Positions 21,227 to 32,200 of a DNA stretch of 64,000 nucleotides are shown here, piece by piece. Origin of the DNA: Melieria omissa (taxonomy: Eukaryota; Arthropoda; Insecta; Diptera; Ulidiidae). The DNA is taken from NCBI GenBank assembly GCA_963971225.1, contig OZ020267.1, positions 103,055,729-103,119,728 on the forward strand, given 5' to 3'. The position numbers and the translations under genes were made by a program. Position 1 is the first letter of the stretch; every line of letters begins with the position of its first letter. Under the pieces are notes generated by a model that was not told the origin of the DNA, searched no databases, and saw only the letters and a list, made by a program, of their open reading frames with translations.

Positions 21227-22046
21227 ACTTCGGCTACCCCTTGTGATCGCAGCTTACTTATGTCCAGCTTCCTTCGCAAACCAGGTTGCGCGGTCTTCGC
21301 TATGCAAAGACGCATGCGTACCTTGGCTGCAACAAGGCAATGGTCCGAGTCAATGTTGGGTCCTCGGAACGTGTGCACATCTAGAATACTAGAAGCATGC
21401 CTTCCATCAATCACAATGTAATCAATCTGGTTGCGGGTGGATTGATCGGGGGATAACCAGGTGGCCTTGTGGATATCGAGGTGCTGGAATCTGGTGCTAC
21501 TAACAACCATGTTTCGTGCCGCAGCGAAATCGATCAGTCTAAGACCGATGTTCGAACTGGTCGCATGGAGGCTGAACTGCCCGACTGTGGGACCAAAGAT
21601 ACCTTATCACCCGACCTTCGCATTGAAGTCCCCGAGGACAATTTTTACGAGCTTCGCATAGAAGGCATCCTTGATCGCATCGTCCTTCTCTTCCGTCGGG
21701 GCGTGCGCACAAATTAGGCTGATGCTCAAGTATTTAGCCTTGATGCGGATCGAAGCCAGCCGTTCGTTCAGCGGAGTGAACCGAGAGATGTGGTGGCGAA
21801 GTCAGGTCCAGGTGCATATCTTCGAATCGTGGTCCTTAAATCGTTTCTTGTGGTCGTCAACATTTTGGGTTCTTCCGAGGCTTGCTTTTTGGATTTCATT
21901 TTACGTGGCGGGCACCAAACCCTGCGCACAATCCAAATTTCAAGTCCTAGGGATTGGACTCGCTGCAGGGACAAGGATCGTTCTAGCGTTCGCCAGGTTG
22001 AACGAAATCAGAAACTTTACCTCGTATGTCCGCTTCCTTCCTTCCT

Positions 22047-22192
22047 TCCTAAATATAGTCTCACTTAAATTTTGATCAAATGTAGTTTTAATAAAATTTA
22101 TTGAAACATTATAAATACCCTACAACATTGTATCGCTCACCGGCTGCCGGCTGAACGGAAAGGACAGCAAATTCGGGGCCGGGCGCAACGTG
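22047..22192. other. Unassigned junction sequence
   Basis: It lies between the RTE 5' end and the conserved A2 upstream block. I could not match it to gypsy gag, an LTR or the array spacer. Confidence 0.4.
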
Positions 22193-22388
22193 TTAATCAA
22201 CCCATTCCTCATACATTCTCCAAAAATATTTCGCATCATAACGCCTCTTCGGCTATAAACTTTTAATTATAGGTTCAATAAATGTTGTAGTCATTTTTAC
22301 ATTTTTTTTTCACCTGAGCAAAACTTAAATAAAATTAAAATATTTTAATCGCTACCTTCAGTCACCGAATTGACACTCGGAAAACAAG
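22193..22388 (+). promoter_or_regulatory. Conserved upstream block of A2 (putative promoter)
   Basis: Counterpart of the block before A1. TCAGTCACCGAATTGAC at about 22358-22374 places a fly-type initiator (TCAGTC) about 28 nt before the ATG at 22389. Function is inferred. Confidence 0.45.
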
Positions 22389-24340
22389 ATGTCCACCGCA
22401 ACAATTATGGATTTAACAATAGTTGTGAATTGTAAGTAGCAAAAATGTCAATTTACTAGCTTTATATTGAATATCTCTTTAAATACATTTCAAATGTTGT
22501 GTTTGATTGTAATATTTGAATTATTGAAAATTTTGCAGTTTAAAACATGTGAAAAATTAAATAATGAATAATTGAAAACAACGTCGAACATTTTCCACGT
22601 ATTTTCATCATAGCTAATGCATATTTCATAAACTGAAAACATAGATGTTTGTCCTCATAACTTCGTTGCTGAAAGTTTAAAATTATGTTTTCATATGTGC
22701 AATTTTATACGTTTCACGTTGTTTTTTTGTAATTTTTCAATTCTATACCAGCTTGGAAAAATATATCTGTGTTTTTATCGCTGCTGAAAGTCTATTTGTA
22801 AGCATAGCTGCAATTATCTACAAACTTATATGTTTTCCAAATATTTCTATTCTATACCACCAGCCTTCAGGCGCATTGGCTTCGACATACGCGCCTCTCC
22901 AGACAGCCCCTTTTTGAAGTATCCATTGAGATTCATTATGCCTGCGATAGGTACAATTATCTGGACTCTTGCCGTATTCAACTACACGTTCACCTACTTC
23001 AGTGATCTGGAAAAAGTTGTGCCAGCGCTTAGCATATTCACCCAACTCCTTCTGTCTGAAGCTAAAGCTGTAGTTTTTATGGCACGCGGCAGACAATTCA
23101 TAAGTCTAATACAAAATTTTGAGGATCTGGCCATGCAAGGTGTAGAAAATTCAGTTTTTAGTACCAAAAAAATACGTATTATTTAAGCAAAAATTTGATT
23201 CTAAAAATATTAATTGAATAATAAATCTAAAACACTAGCCGACAGCGCCGAACGGGAAGTATGGAATACGGAAAGCATGCGTATCTTGTCTCTTATTCGA
23301 CCCTATAGCATCGCTTGCTGGACTACGGTCATCATTTCTGTGTTGATACCGCTGCTGAAATTGCTCATCACCTACATTATCTATGACGAAATAGTGATAA
23401 CACTACCAGTACCAGGAATGTTAGTGAATGCACCATTCATTCATTTCATTATTAGGTATTAATTATTATTAATGCTTCCTTGCAGTTTCCCCTACGATCA
23501 CACACAAACATTTTATTTAATATTCACCAATATGTGTTCAGTGTGCCTGGTGTATTTTTCCATCAATGCCATTGTCGGTGTAGAGGGCCTCTTCGGTTGG
23601 TATGTCTGCAATGTGACTGCACATTTTCGCATACTTCGCCTGAAAGTGGCGCGTGTCTTTGACGAAGTCAACAATCTGTCGGCAACGCATTTCACGCGCA
23701 ACCTTGCCCAAATTATTGAGTATCATAGTCGAATTATGATCATGGCATCAGAGTTTGATGTTCTGTTTGCGCAAATCGTGTTCGTCCAGGTCTTTTTGAG
23801 CTGTCTGCAGCTCTGTTGTTTGGCATTTCAATTTGCCTTCTCAACAGACGGAACCATCTATCTGAACACATCGATGCTATTGGCCTCGCTTATGCTGCAA
23901 CTGATGATCTACTGTTTCGGTGGCGAGAAGGTAAAGAACGAGGTGAGACGGTTTGGTACTTTCATTAGATATCCATATCGACTTTAAGAACTTTGATTCG
24001 ATCAGAACGACGCAATGTGTGACAGCATTTACTTGCTGACACCTTGGCACAAGTTGCCACCAAAGATGCAAAAGTCATTCGCCATGTCACTAATATGCAC
24101 ACAACGCCCAATGACGCTGTCGGGATATTTTTTTACAGCCGATCGTGAACTTCTAGTATGGGTACGTAGAAAGTAGCGCAGCATCAACAAGGCGTTTTGC
24201 TTCCCATATTCCGAAAACATATTGTTTTGTCCAATTTCTTGCAGATCTTCAAGACCGCCGGCTCTTTCACCGCTCTACTTTTTGGACTGAAGGAAAAACA
24301 GAAAACGTTTGATGCAACTGCGGAACCACATTTACTATAG
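22389..24340 (+). CDS. Odorant receptor A2 (7tm_6 family), six exons
   Basis: The most compact A copy and the best template for the unit. Exons: 22389-22431, 22864-23139, 23239-23419, 23486-23942, 24006-24161 and 24245-24340; 402 residues, no stop or frameshift. Exon 1 encodes MSTATIMDLTIVVN plus the first base of a Ser codon. The open frame around the alternative ATG at 22830 runs through the acceptor CCACCAG at 22863. Differences from A1 are scattered (for example GFDIRAS, IFTQLLLSEAKAVVFMARG, LICTQRPM). Intron 1 is 432 bp and free of obvious insertions. A polyadenylation signal lies at 24415-24420. The function is odour detection with Orco, from family membership. I do not assign it to a named Drosophila Or. 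Confidence 0.88.
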
Positions 24341-24489
24341 TTAGACACATTCGAACGAGCTACATTGTTCAATGTTATGAGTTGAGTAATGCTTTAAAAA
24401 AGAATGAACTCAATAATAAATGTTGTAAATTAATTTTCTTTGAATCAATTTCTTAATATATCAATTTCTTAATACAGCCTTTTATATTT
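24341..24489 (+). other. A2 3'UTR
   Basis: Shared A-type 3'UTR with AATAAA at 24415-24420. The spacer is interrupted at about 24490 by a mariner and resumes near 25745. Confidence 0.6.
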
Positions 24490-25744
24490 TTTCAGTAGGG
24501 ATGGTCAAGTAAGTTTTCGAAAAATCTGAGATTGCCATTGAAAAGTTTGTCATTTTTTACCATAAACGTGCTTAAAACATTATGATGTTCAAGCGCTATT
24601 TGTGTTGTTTACACAGACTTGAAAAATTCATCTCGGTTAAAAAATAGATTTAACTCGTGAACATTTTCGATAAATAATTTTTTACGATTTCCGAAGTGAA
24701 TTATCTCAACAACAGTACTCTTCATTCAGCCTTCATTCGGCTTTAGGTGATGAAGCACTAACCCTCAAGACAATTTATTACTGGTTTAACGAATTCAAGC
24801 GGTGGTCGCTGCTTGCTCCAAGACGAATTTCGTTAAGGTCGTCCAAAATCGGTCATTGTGCCAGAAACCATACTGTGCGTGAAGTGGTAATGAAAGGTCG
24901 TCATGTGACATACCGTGAGATAGAGGCATCCTTGAACATTAGTTCCGCGGCCGTGTATTCGATATTGTATGAACATTTAGCTGTCAGAAAGATTTGTTTT
25001 CGGTGGATCCCGCATAATTTGGCAATCGCTTCAAAAAAGGCTCGTGTCGATTGGTGCAAAGAAATTATGGAAAAATTCAATCGCGGTACTTCGAAAGACG
25101 TTTATAAGATCGTGACAGATGACGAATCATGGATATATGCGTATGAGTCCAAAAAAATAGCAATCGACCGTGTGGTCTTCCGATACAAGCCAAATCCAAC
25201 AAAAGTTTTTTAGACACGCAGCACATCGAAGAAAATGGTTTCCTGTTTCTTTGGTCATGTGGCTACAGTGCCATTAGAGCAACAGGAACGATCAATTCTA
25301 GGTGGTACACAACCATTTGTTTGACAGAAGTGTTCAATGAAATGCGGAAAAACAACCGCCGACGCCGAATCATTCTTCACCAGGACAATGCGCGTTCTCA
25401 CACATCGGCTCAAACAACCGCCTGTTCGGCCAAAGCATCGATTTAATGGGTCATTCGCTATACAGCTCTGACCTAACACCCAATGACTTCTTTTTATTCC
25501 CGCAGATAAAACCAAAATTGCTTGGTCAATGATTTTCATCGTCAGAGAATGCTGCTGAAACTTTCAAAAACCATGTTACGGAGGTGTCTCAATCGGAGTA
25601 GAAAAAGTGCTTCGACAACTGGTTCGGGTGCATTTAAAAGTGTATAAATCTTCAAGGAAAATACTTGAAAAATAATAAAACCATTTTTGATGACAACAAA
25701 ATGCATTTTCATCCTTTTTGAAAAAATACAAAATCGTGTTTAAA
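24490..25744 (+). mobile_element. mariner pseudogene (about full length, decayed)
   Basis: The transposase can be followed through several frames. The helix-turn-helix is near 24880-24985 (YREIEASLNISSAAVYSILYE). The first catalytic region TDDESWIYAYE is near 25113-25146, the second HQDNARSHTSAQT near 25378-25415, and the third TPNDFFLFPQIKPKL near 25478-25520. At least three frameshifts and several stops are present. Clean inverted ends were not identified. It sits between A2 and A3 and explains why their spacing exceeds the unit of about 2.5 kb. Confidence 0.75.
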
Positions 25745-25980
25745 ATTTTTTCTGCCCCTCTTCTTTTCAACGTTGAACTATTTTTCTACACTTTTTTTAT
25801 TGTCCATTTTCTTTTCAACCTTGAAATATTTTTCTATATTTTTTTTAAATAATCCATCTTCTTTTCAACGTTTAAATATTTTTTATATATTTTTTTCAAT
25901 TTCCCATCTTCTCAATTTTTCAATTTATTAAATATTTTCTTATTTTTATTTTTTTAACTTGCCGTCTTCTTTCTAACATT
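25745..25980. repeat. AT-rich CAACGTTGAA spacer 5' of A3
   Basis: Same T-rich degenerate repeat class as 8060-8268 (TCTTTTCAACGTTGAACTAT, TCTTTTCAACCTTGAAATAT and similar). No coding potential. Confidence 0.6.
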
Positions 25981-26025
25981 TAAATATTTTTTTAATTGCA
26001 TTTCAGCAATTTTAATTTCAATTAA

Positions 26026-26212
26026 TCAACCCTTTCCTCATACATTCTCAGAAAATATGTCACATCACAACGCCTCTTCGGTTAGAAACTTTTTAATTAT
26101 AGGTGCGATAAATGTTATATATATACATTGTTTCCACCTGAGCAAAACTTAAATAAAATTAAAATATTTTAATCGCCACAATTAGTCACCGAATTGAGAC
26201 TCTGGCAACAAG
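26026..26212 (+). promoter_or_regulatory. Conserved upstream block of A3 (putative promoter)
   Basis: Third copy of the shared block, diverged at a few sites (TTAGGTGCG rather than TTAGGTTCA-type words). It ends at the exon-1 ATG at 26213. Confidence 0.4.
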
Positions 26213-29200
26213 ATGTCCACCGCAACAATTATGGATATAACAGTAATTGTGAATTGTGAGTAGCACAAATTTTTGGAAGAATGTGCAAATTTCAATTTAC
26301 AATCTTTATACCGGATTTTTTTTTAATTTCCAAGTTCAAATGTTGTGTTTGATGGTAATATTTGAATGATTGAAACATTTGCAGTTTAAAAGATGTGAAA
26401 AATTAAATAATGAATAATTGAAAACAACGGCGAACCTTTTCCACGTATTTTCACCACAGTTAATGCATATTTCTTAAACTGAAAACATAGATGTTTGTGC
26501 TCATAACTTCGTTGCTGAAAGTCTAAAATTATGTTTGCAATTATGTGCAAAATTATGTGCAATTTTATACGTTTAATTTCTTTTTTTTCAACTCTATACC
26601 AGCTCTGTGACTATCGTTCCTGGAAGTCTATTAAGTGTGCATAGCTGCAATTATCTACAAACTTATATGTTTTTCGAATGTTTCTATTCTATTCCACCAG
26701 CCTTCAGGCGCATTGGCATCGACATACGCGCCTCTCCAGACAGCCGCATTTTGAAGTATCCATTAAGATACATTATGCCTGCGGTAGGCCAAATGATCTG
26801 GGTCTTTGCCGTATTCAACTATACGTTCACCTACTTCAGTGATGTAGAAAAAGTTGTGCCGGCGCTTAGCATATTGACCCAACTCCTTCTGTCTGCGGCT
26901 AAAGCTGTAGTTTTTCTGGCACGCGGCAGACGATTCATAAGGCTAATACAAAATTTCGAGGATCTGGCCATGCAAGGTGTAAAAAATACAATTTTTAGTA
27001 CCAAAAAGTGTTTAGTACAGTTTCTAGTATGCATTATTAAAACAAAATTAAATTATTAAAATAATAATTGAATAATAAATCCAAAACACTAGCCGACAGC
27101 GCCGAACGAGAAGTATGGAATACGGAAAGCATGCGTGTCATGTCTCTTATTCGACCCTATAGCATCGCTTGCTGGACTACGGCCATCATTTCTGTGCTGA
27201 TGCCGCTGCTAAAATTGCTCATCACCTACATTATCTATGACGAAATAGTGATAACACTATCGATACCAGGAATGTAAGTGAATGCACCCAGTAGCGGCTT
27301 AACGCGGTGGCAGAGGGGCGGACCGCCTCGGGCTCCGGGCTGCGGGGGGCCCCCGAGAGAAGCTTGTAAATAAAAATTTCAAGTTTTCCAAAACTGAAAC
27401 TTGCAAAAAAACTATTTGCGCTCCACAATGGTTGAGGAAAGACTAAGTTCTTTGTGACTTTCATCAATTGAATGAGACACAGTATCGCCAATTGACTTTG
27501 AAATAACGAATTCAGTTCAATAAAATCAAGAAAACATCCTTTCTATATAACATTCGTTTGCAAATTTTCAAAAAATTTTTCCTCGAAGATTGCAATATTT
27601 AATTTTTAATTAAATTTTGTGCAAAATTGGCAAATACAAAATTCTAAGTCAAAAATTAACGTCATTCAACTTTGTAGAAGTCAAACAAATTTACTGATAT
27701 TACAACCAATTATCGTTTCGAAAATCCGGTTTTCTTCTTCGATAGACTCTTTTACGAAAGCAATTCTATGCTCCTTGTAAGTAAGCTAAATATGGGCTTC
27801 TTACATGCTGTTATGTAGGGGAAATACCTTTTTTCAGAACTTCATTTATAAAGTCACTGCTACAGGGTTTTATAAAAAATTACTGTACATTTCTGAAGAT
27901 TTAGATTACACTACTCGAGACGAAAAATGCTCCTAAGAATAAAAGTGTTTTCTAGAATAGAACTTTAAAATAGAATAAAATATGTATGTTTTCCATACCT
28001 GACATATTTTGGTCCTGAAAGTTCAAAATAGGAAATTTAGTTAAAAGGAGACAATTTTCCTCTTTCATTTGATACCCATATCTTCATTGTTGCACTACCG
28101 CAAATATTTAAAAAATTGAAATGCGTACGTCCTTAAAATGTTAAAGTCCTTTAAAAAGGACTTTGGGTCAGAAAATATAAATGATCTCTAGTTTCACGTC
28201 TAGATCAAAATTTGGATGGGTCTCGGAAAAATACAAAAAATTTTCGCACGGTCTAATAAATGTAAACTTTGTGTTTTCCCTCACTGCATCACAACTTTGT
28301 CATTTTTCTTTCAATTCTATTGATGTTAGGTTAGGTTGTACTGGCTGCCAGCAAGGCCAGGAATAGACCCTATTGGGTCCTTAGCGATGCCAGTCGGAGT
28401 TCCGTTTTATCTTTTAGGATGCTCGTTGATCTCACAAACTTCCAGAGAGGTATGACGCCTTGCCTCGAGACCTGTTCTAGTCCTTCAAAGGTCGGCGCTC
28501 CTAAGTACGTCAGGCGAGTTCTAGAGATGGCGGGTAGATGTTCCAGAGTTTCTCTGCTGCCCACCTCCATGCATTTCCTGCAGCTTTCGTCGTTCGTAAT
28601 GCCCATTCTGTGAGCATGTGCTACTACTAGGCAGTGTCCCGTTAGTGCGCCTACTAGGCCTCTGCAGTCTATTCTTGGGAGAGTTAGTACGAATCTCGTT
28701 CCTTTTACATCGTAGAACTTAAGCATGGTTTTGGAAATCACGCAGGTACTTAGGTTGTTCCACCTAGCCTTTGCTTTCCCTTTCATGCATTCCTCTAGTT
28801 GAACGTGAAGCGCTTTCAGGGGCATCAGTACAATGCGGATATGCTCATCTGGAAGGCTTATACCCTGTTTGGCAATAACGTCCACTTCCTCGTTTCCCTC
28901 TATGCCTTTGTGTCCGGGTACCCAGTAAATGGGTAGCCTGCACTATCCTAGAGCTTCCCGGAACTGTAGGACATTTTTGAGTGATAGACTATGGCAGGTT
29001 ATTGCCTTGATCGCTGCCTAAATAAGTTAAAAGATGCATAACGAAGTTCTAAGCCTTGTCGCCATCCTTCCCTCTCGATAGTGACCTTTATCCTTTTTCC
29101 AAATCTTAGGATCGGTGTCATGTAGTCGAGTTCTGTCGTTAGCGAGCGCGTTATTGAGCCGTGTCCAAAAATGTTTTCTTTGAATTGCCCTATGGCCCTC

Positions 29201-32200
29201 AGTCTACTAGCGGACTTAGGGCGCTAGGTGTTCAGCAAAAAGGTCTATAGGTGGCAAGTTGAGTATCGTGTTTATATAGAGCGGCGAGACGCTGAACCCT
29301 CCCCAAAGGCTTGAGATATGTAGATTTCCTGACCGCATTCCACCACACCAGGACACCGCAGAGTAAAACTGGCCTTACAACCGCTGTGAAACACCAGTGC
29401 ATGACTGAAGGAGATATGCGTCGAGTAATGCCCAGCATCTTTTTGCATGCGTATAGGGGATTACTGGCCTTTTTCACCCTTTCCTCCACATTGGGCTTCC
29501 ACAGCAGTTTGCTATCCAATATTACTCCTAGGTATTTGGCGTTAGGTTTGAGTGTAAGGGCGATCCCGTTTAGTTTCGGAGGTGCCCACGACGGAACTTT
29601 GTATTTCTAAGTAAAAAGATCCATATCCGTCTTTCCTGCGTTCACCTCCAGGCCTGCCTTTGTTACCCAGTCGTGAATCGTTTTTAGAGTAGCAGTCATA
29701 AGGTCACTAAGAGTAAAGAGGCATTTGCCCGTTATAACTACAGCTATGTCGTCAGCATATGCTATTAGTTTAGGTGCCTTGCCTTCAAAATGCTTAAGGA
29801 TCTTGTTGACCACCAACAGCCAGAGTAGCGGGGAAAGCACCCCTACCTGCGGTGTTCCCCTGTGCGCCTCTTTTAGTGTGACCGCACCATTCCATTCTGC
29901 CCTTATCCTTCTACAGATTAGAAAATTCTTTCTCCATAGAAAGACGGCACTATGAATTCCAGGAGTTTCAATGCCCTCCATGATGGCTTCCGTTGTAACG
30001 TTGTTAACCCTTATTCTCATACCCGGGTACCCGGGTGCCCACTGCGATGTATTTTCGTGAAAAAAACTGACAAATAATGAAAATTTTTTTTTACCTTCCG
30101 GATCCTCGTTATTTAGGTGAAAAGCGAACAAATCATATATTTAAAAAATTTTGTTTTTTTAATTAACAAAATATTGAAAACTTAAAAATTTCATGAAATG
30201 GGTACCCGGGTACCCCGGGTGCCAAACGACGTTAGTAAGTTTGGGTATGAGAATAAGGGTTAAAGGCGCCGGCTACGTCAAGAAATACTGCCTTGAACTC
30301 CATAGCCCTCTCTATATTAAAAACGAGTGAGTGAAGTGCAGTCTCCGTAGATCCGCCTTGGGTATATGCGTGTGGGCATTTCGATATGCCTTCATACCCT
30401 ATTGCTGTTCTGATGTGCATATCTAGGAGTCTTTCTAGAATTTTGAGGAGGAAGAAGGTCAGACTAATGGGCCGGAAGTCCTTCGAGTAGAGATGGCTGC
30501 TTTTTCCTACCTTCAGTATAAAGACAACTCTCGCTACTCTCCAGGCGTCCGGCACATAGCTGTACCTTAACCAACCCCTAAAGATTTTGTTTAACCATGG
30601 TACTATGAGGACAATTGCCTGCTGTACCATGGCGGGAAATATACACTAGGAGAACACTAGGAGATTCAAAATTCGTTGCGTTTGTACAACCAGGAAAATG
30701 CACGTTAAGAACTGGCTCAAGCGATTCCTGGCAGTTATTCGTCCAGTCCCCGTCGTCCTTCCGAATTAGACTTGGCATTGACGGTTGTCTAGACAGCAGT
30801 TTTCTAAGTCTCGCCACCTCACAGACTTTTTCCATGCCACCACAGAATTCTTTCCAAGATTCTCTTTTGGCTTTGCGGACTTCCTTCTTGTATATCTTGA
30901 GCGTGTCTTTGTACTCACTCCAACATTGGTCGCTGTCGGCCATTTTGGCTAATTTGAACAACTTACGCACGTGTCGCCGCTGGCCCACAATGGGTGGTGG
31001 GCGTTGGCATCAGCTCCAATCACTAGGGCTGCTCTCTCATGCCGGTTAGCTCTTCTAAGTGCTGGAGCTCTGTCGGCGGTGCGTCGGTGTCATGCGAGAT
31101 GTACGAGGACGCAAGGAGTATTGACTCATCCCTGCCGCCCTGTATAGCTACAACCGTCAGGTCATCTGTGGAGAGATTAGGAAAAATATAAGAATGCATG
31201 CTTTTCCTCACCAGAATAGCAGTTCTTACCCTGTTTGTGGCACTCGGAAAGTAGGTGTTGAAGCAACGCGACTTTAGCCCAGAAACCGCGTTGCCCGAGG
31301 CAAGCCATGGTTCCTGGACTAAGGCCGCATCGTAACCGCCCCCTCTAAATTGAGGTGGAGTTCAGCTGAGGCCAGTTTACTTTTGTGGAGGTTGATTTGA
31401 AGAACCTTCAGTTCTCACTTCAGGTGCCTCCACGGCGTTGGCTTCGTCTGCCAGCACGCCCGCCTTCGTACCACTCCTTAGCGAGAGGGAGCTTTCCAGG
31501 ATGTCTTCAATCCCGAGTTCCGATTCCACCTCGCCCGCTTGTAACGTGTTGTGATTGTCGTCCTTCGGGTTGCGCTTTTTGAGACGAAGGAATACGCTAC
31601 CTACGCCCACGCCATCTTACCGAACCTTGCGTACAGAATATCCTCGGCCGTTTTATTGATCTGGAGGACCCATTTACATTAACCCAATTGGTACCGGGAG
31701 CTAGTCTCTCGGGGCGCTTATCAATGCTTAATTTTGACACGCTATGCTTTTGAGCACGGTGGGGTTAAGCCACACTGTGGCGGCACTCACGTTAAAAATT
31801 CGACATTCAATGATCTGGAGGACGTAGTTCTGCCCTGCGCTCGCAGCTGCCGCCTTTCCTACGTGTAATATCCTCCAGTCACTCGTCGGCACATCGGGAT
31901 TCTGCCTTTGTAACAGACCTAACGCATCTTCCGGCTTTACCACTCGGGGTATAAACACCTTCGCTTTGGGCAAATTCGGAATACTGCATCGGTCTACTAT
32001 CTCAAGGGACGCTCCTTCCCAGAGGCCTTGGAGCGTGAGTACTACTCCCTTTACCCATTTGAGAGTCGGATCGTCGTTACACTTAATAATTTTTACGCCG
32101 TTAAACCAACCCGCCCCATCAAACGATGGCATCGGCGCAGAAGGTTCAGCCTTCATTTTCGAGATCATGGTGTCTAGCAGCTTCATTTCCACTGCTAGCC

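Larger units (their letters stand above)
19511..22046 (-). mobile_element. RTE LINE copy 2 (reverse strand), truncated and rearranged
   Basis: Same family as 3202-6444. The 5' end is near 22046 (GGAAGGAAGCGGACATACGA on the reverse strand). Endonuclease is at about 21750-21205 and RT at about 20557-19560 (AGGGELTGCMHQL; YRGISLLPIAYKA; FRQGDPLSSDLF; YADDIDV). It breaks off at the 3' side near 19511 inside the RT, losing the 3' tail, which is unusual because LINEs normally lose their 5' ends. It contains a 236-bp tandem duplication (19565-20036) and a SINE (21100-21226). Several frameshifts are present. Confidence 0.8.
13682..22192 (-). mobile_element. Errantivirus-like Ty3/gypsy element (reverse strand), heavily interrupted
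   Basis: Reading the reverse strand from about 19510 to 13690 gives a gag tail, protease, reverse transcriptase, RNase H, integrase, and an env-like third ORF remnant. Inserted into it are an RTE LINE (19511-22046), SINEs (14159-14529, 16311-16374, 18388-18562), a mariner (14559-15299) and a LINE endonuclease fragment (18575-18925). No LTRs are recognised. Every reading frame is broken, so the element is long inactive. The 22047-22192 stretch lies between the LINE and the A2 promoter and is not recognised. Confidence 0.75.

Noticed and set aside
22818..23096. 92-codon reverse frame opposite A2 exon 2
   Set aside because: Antisense shadow of a receptor exon. Similar reverse frames opposite exon 4 of every A copy are caused by codon bias of the sense strand.
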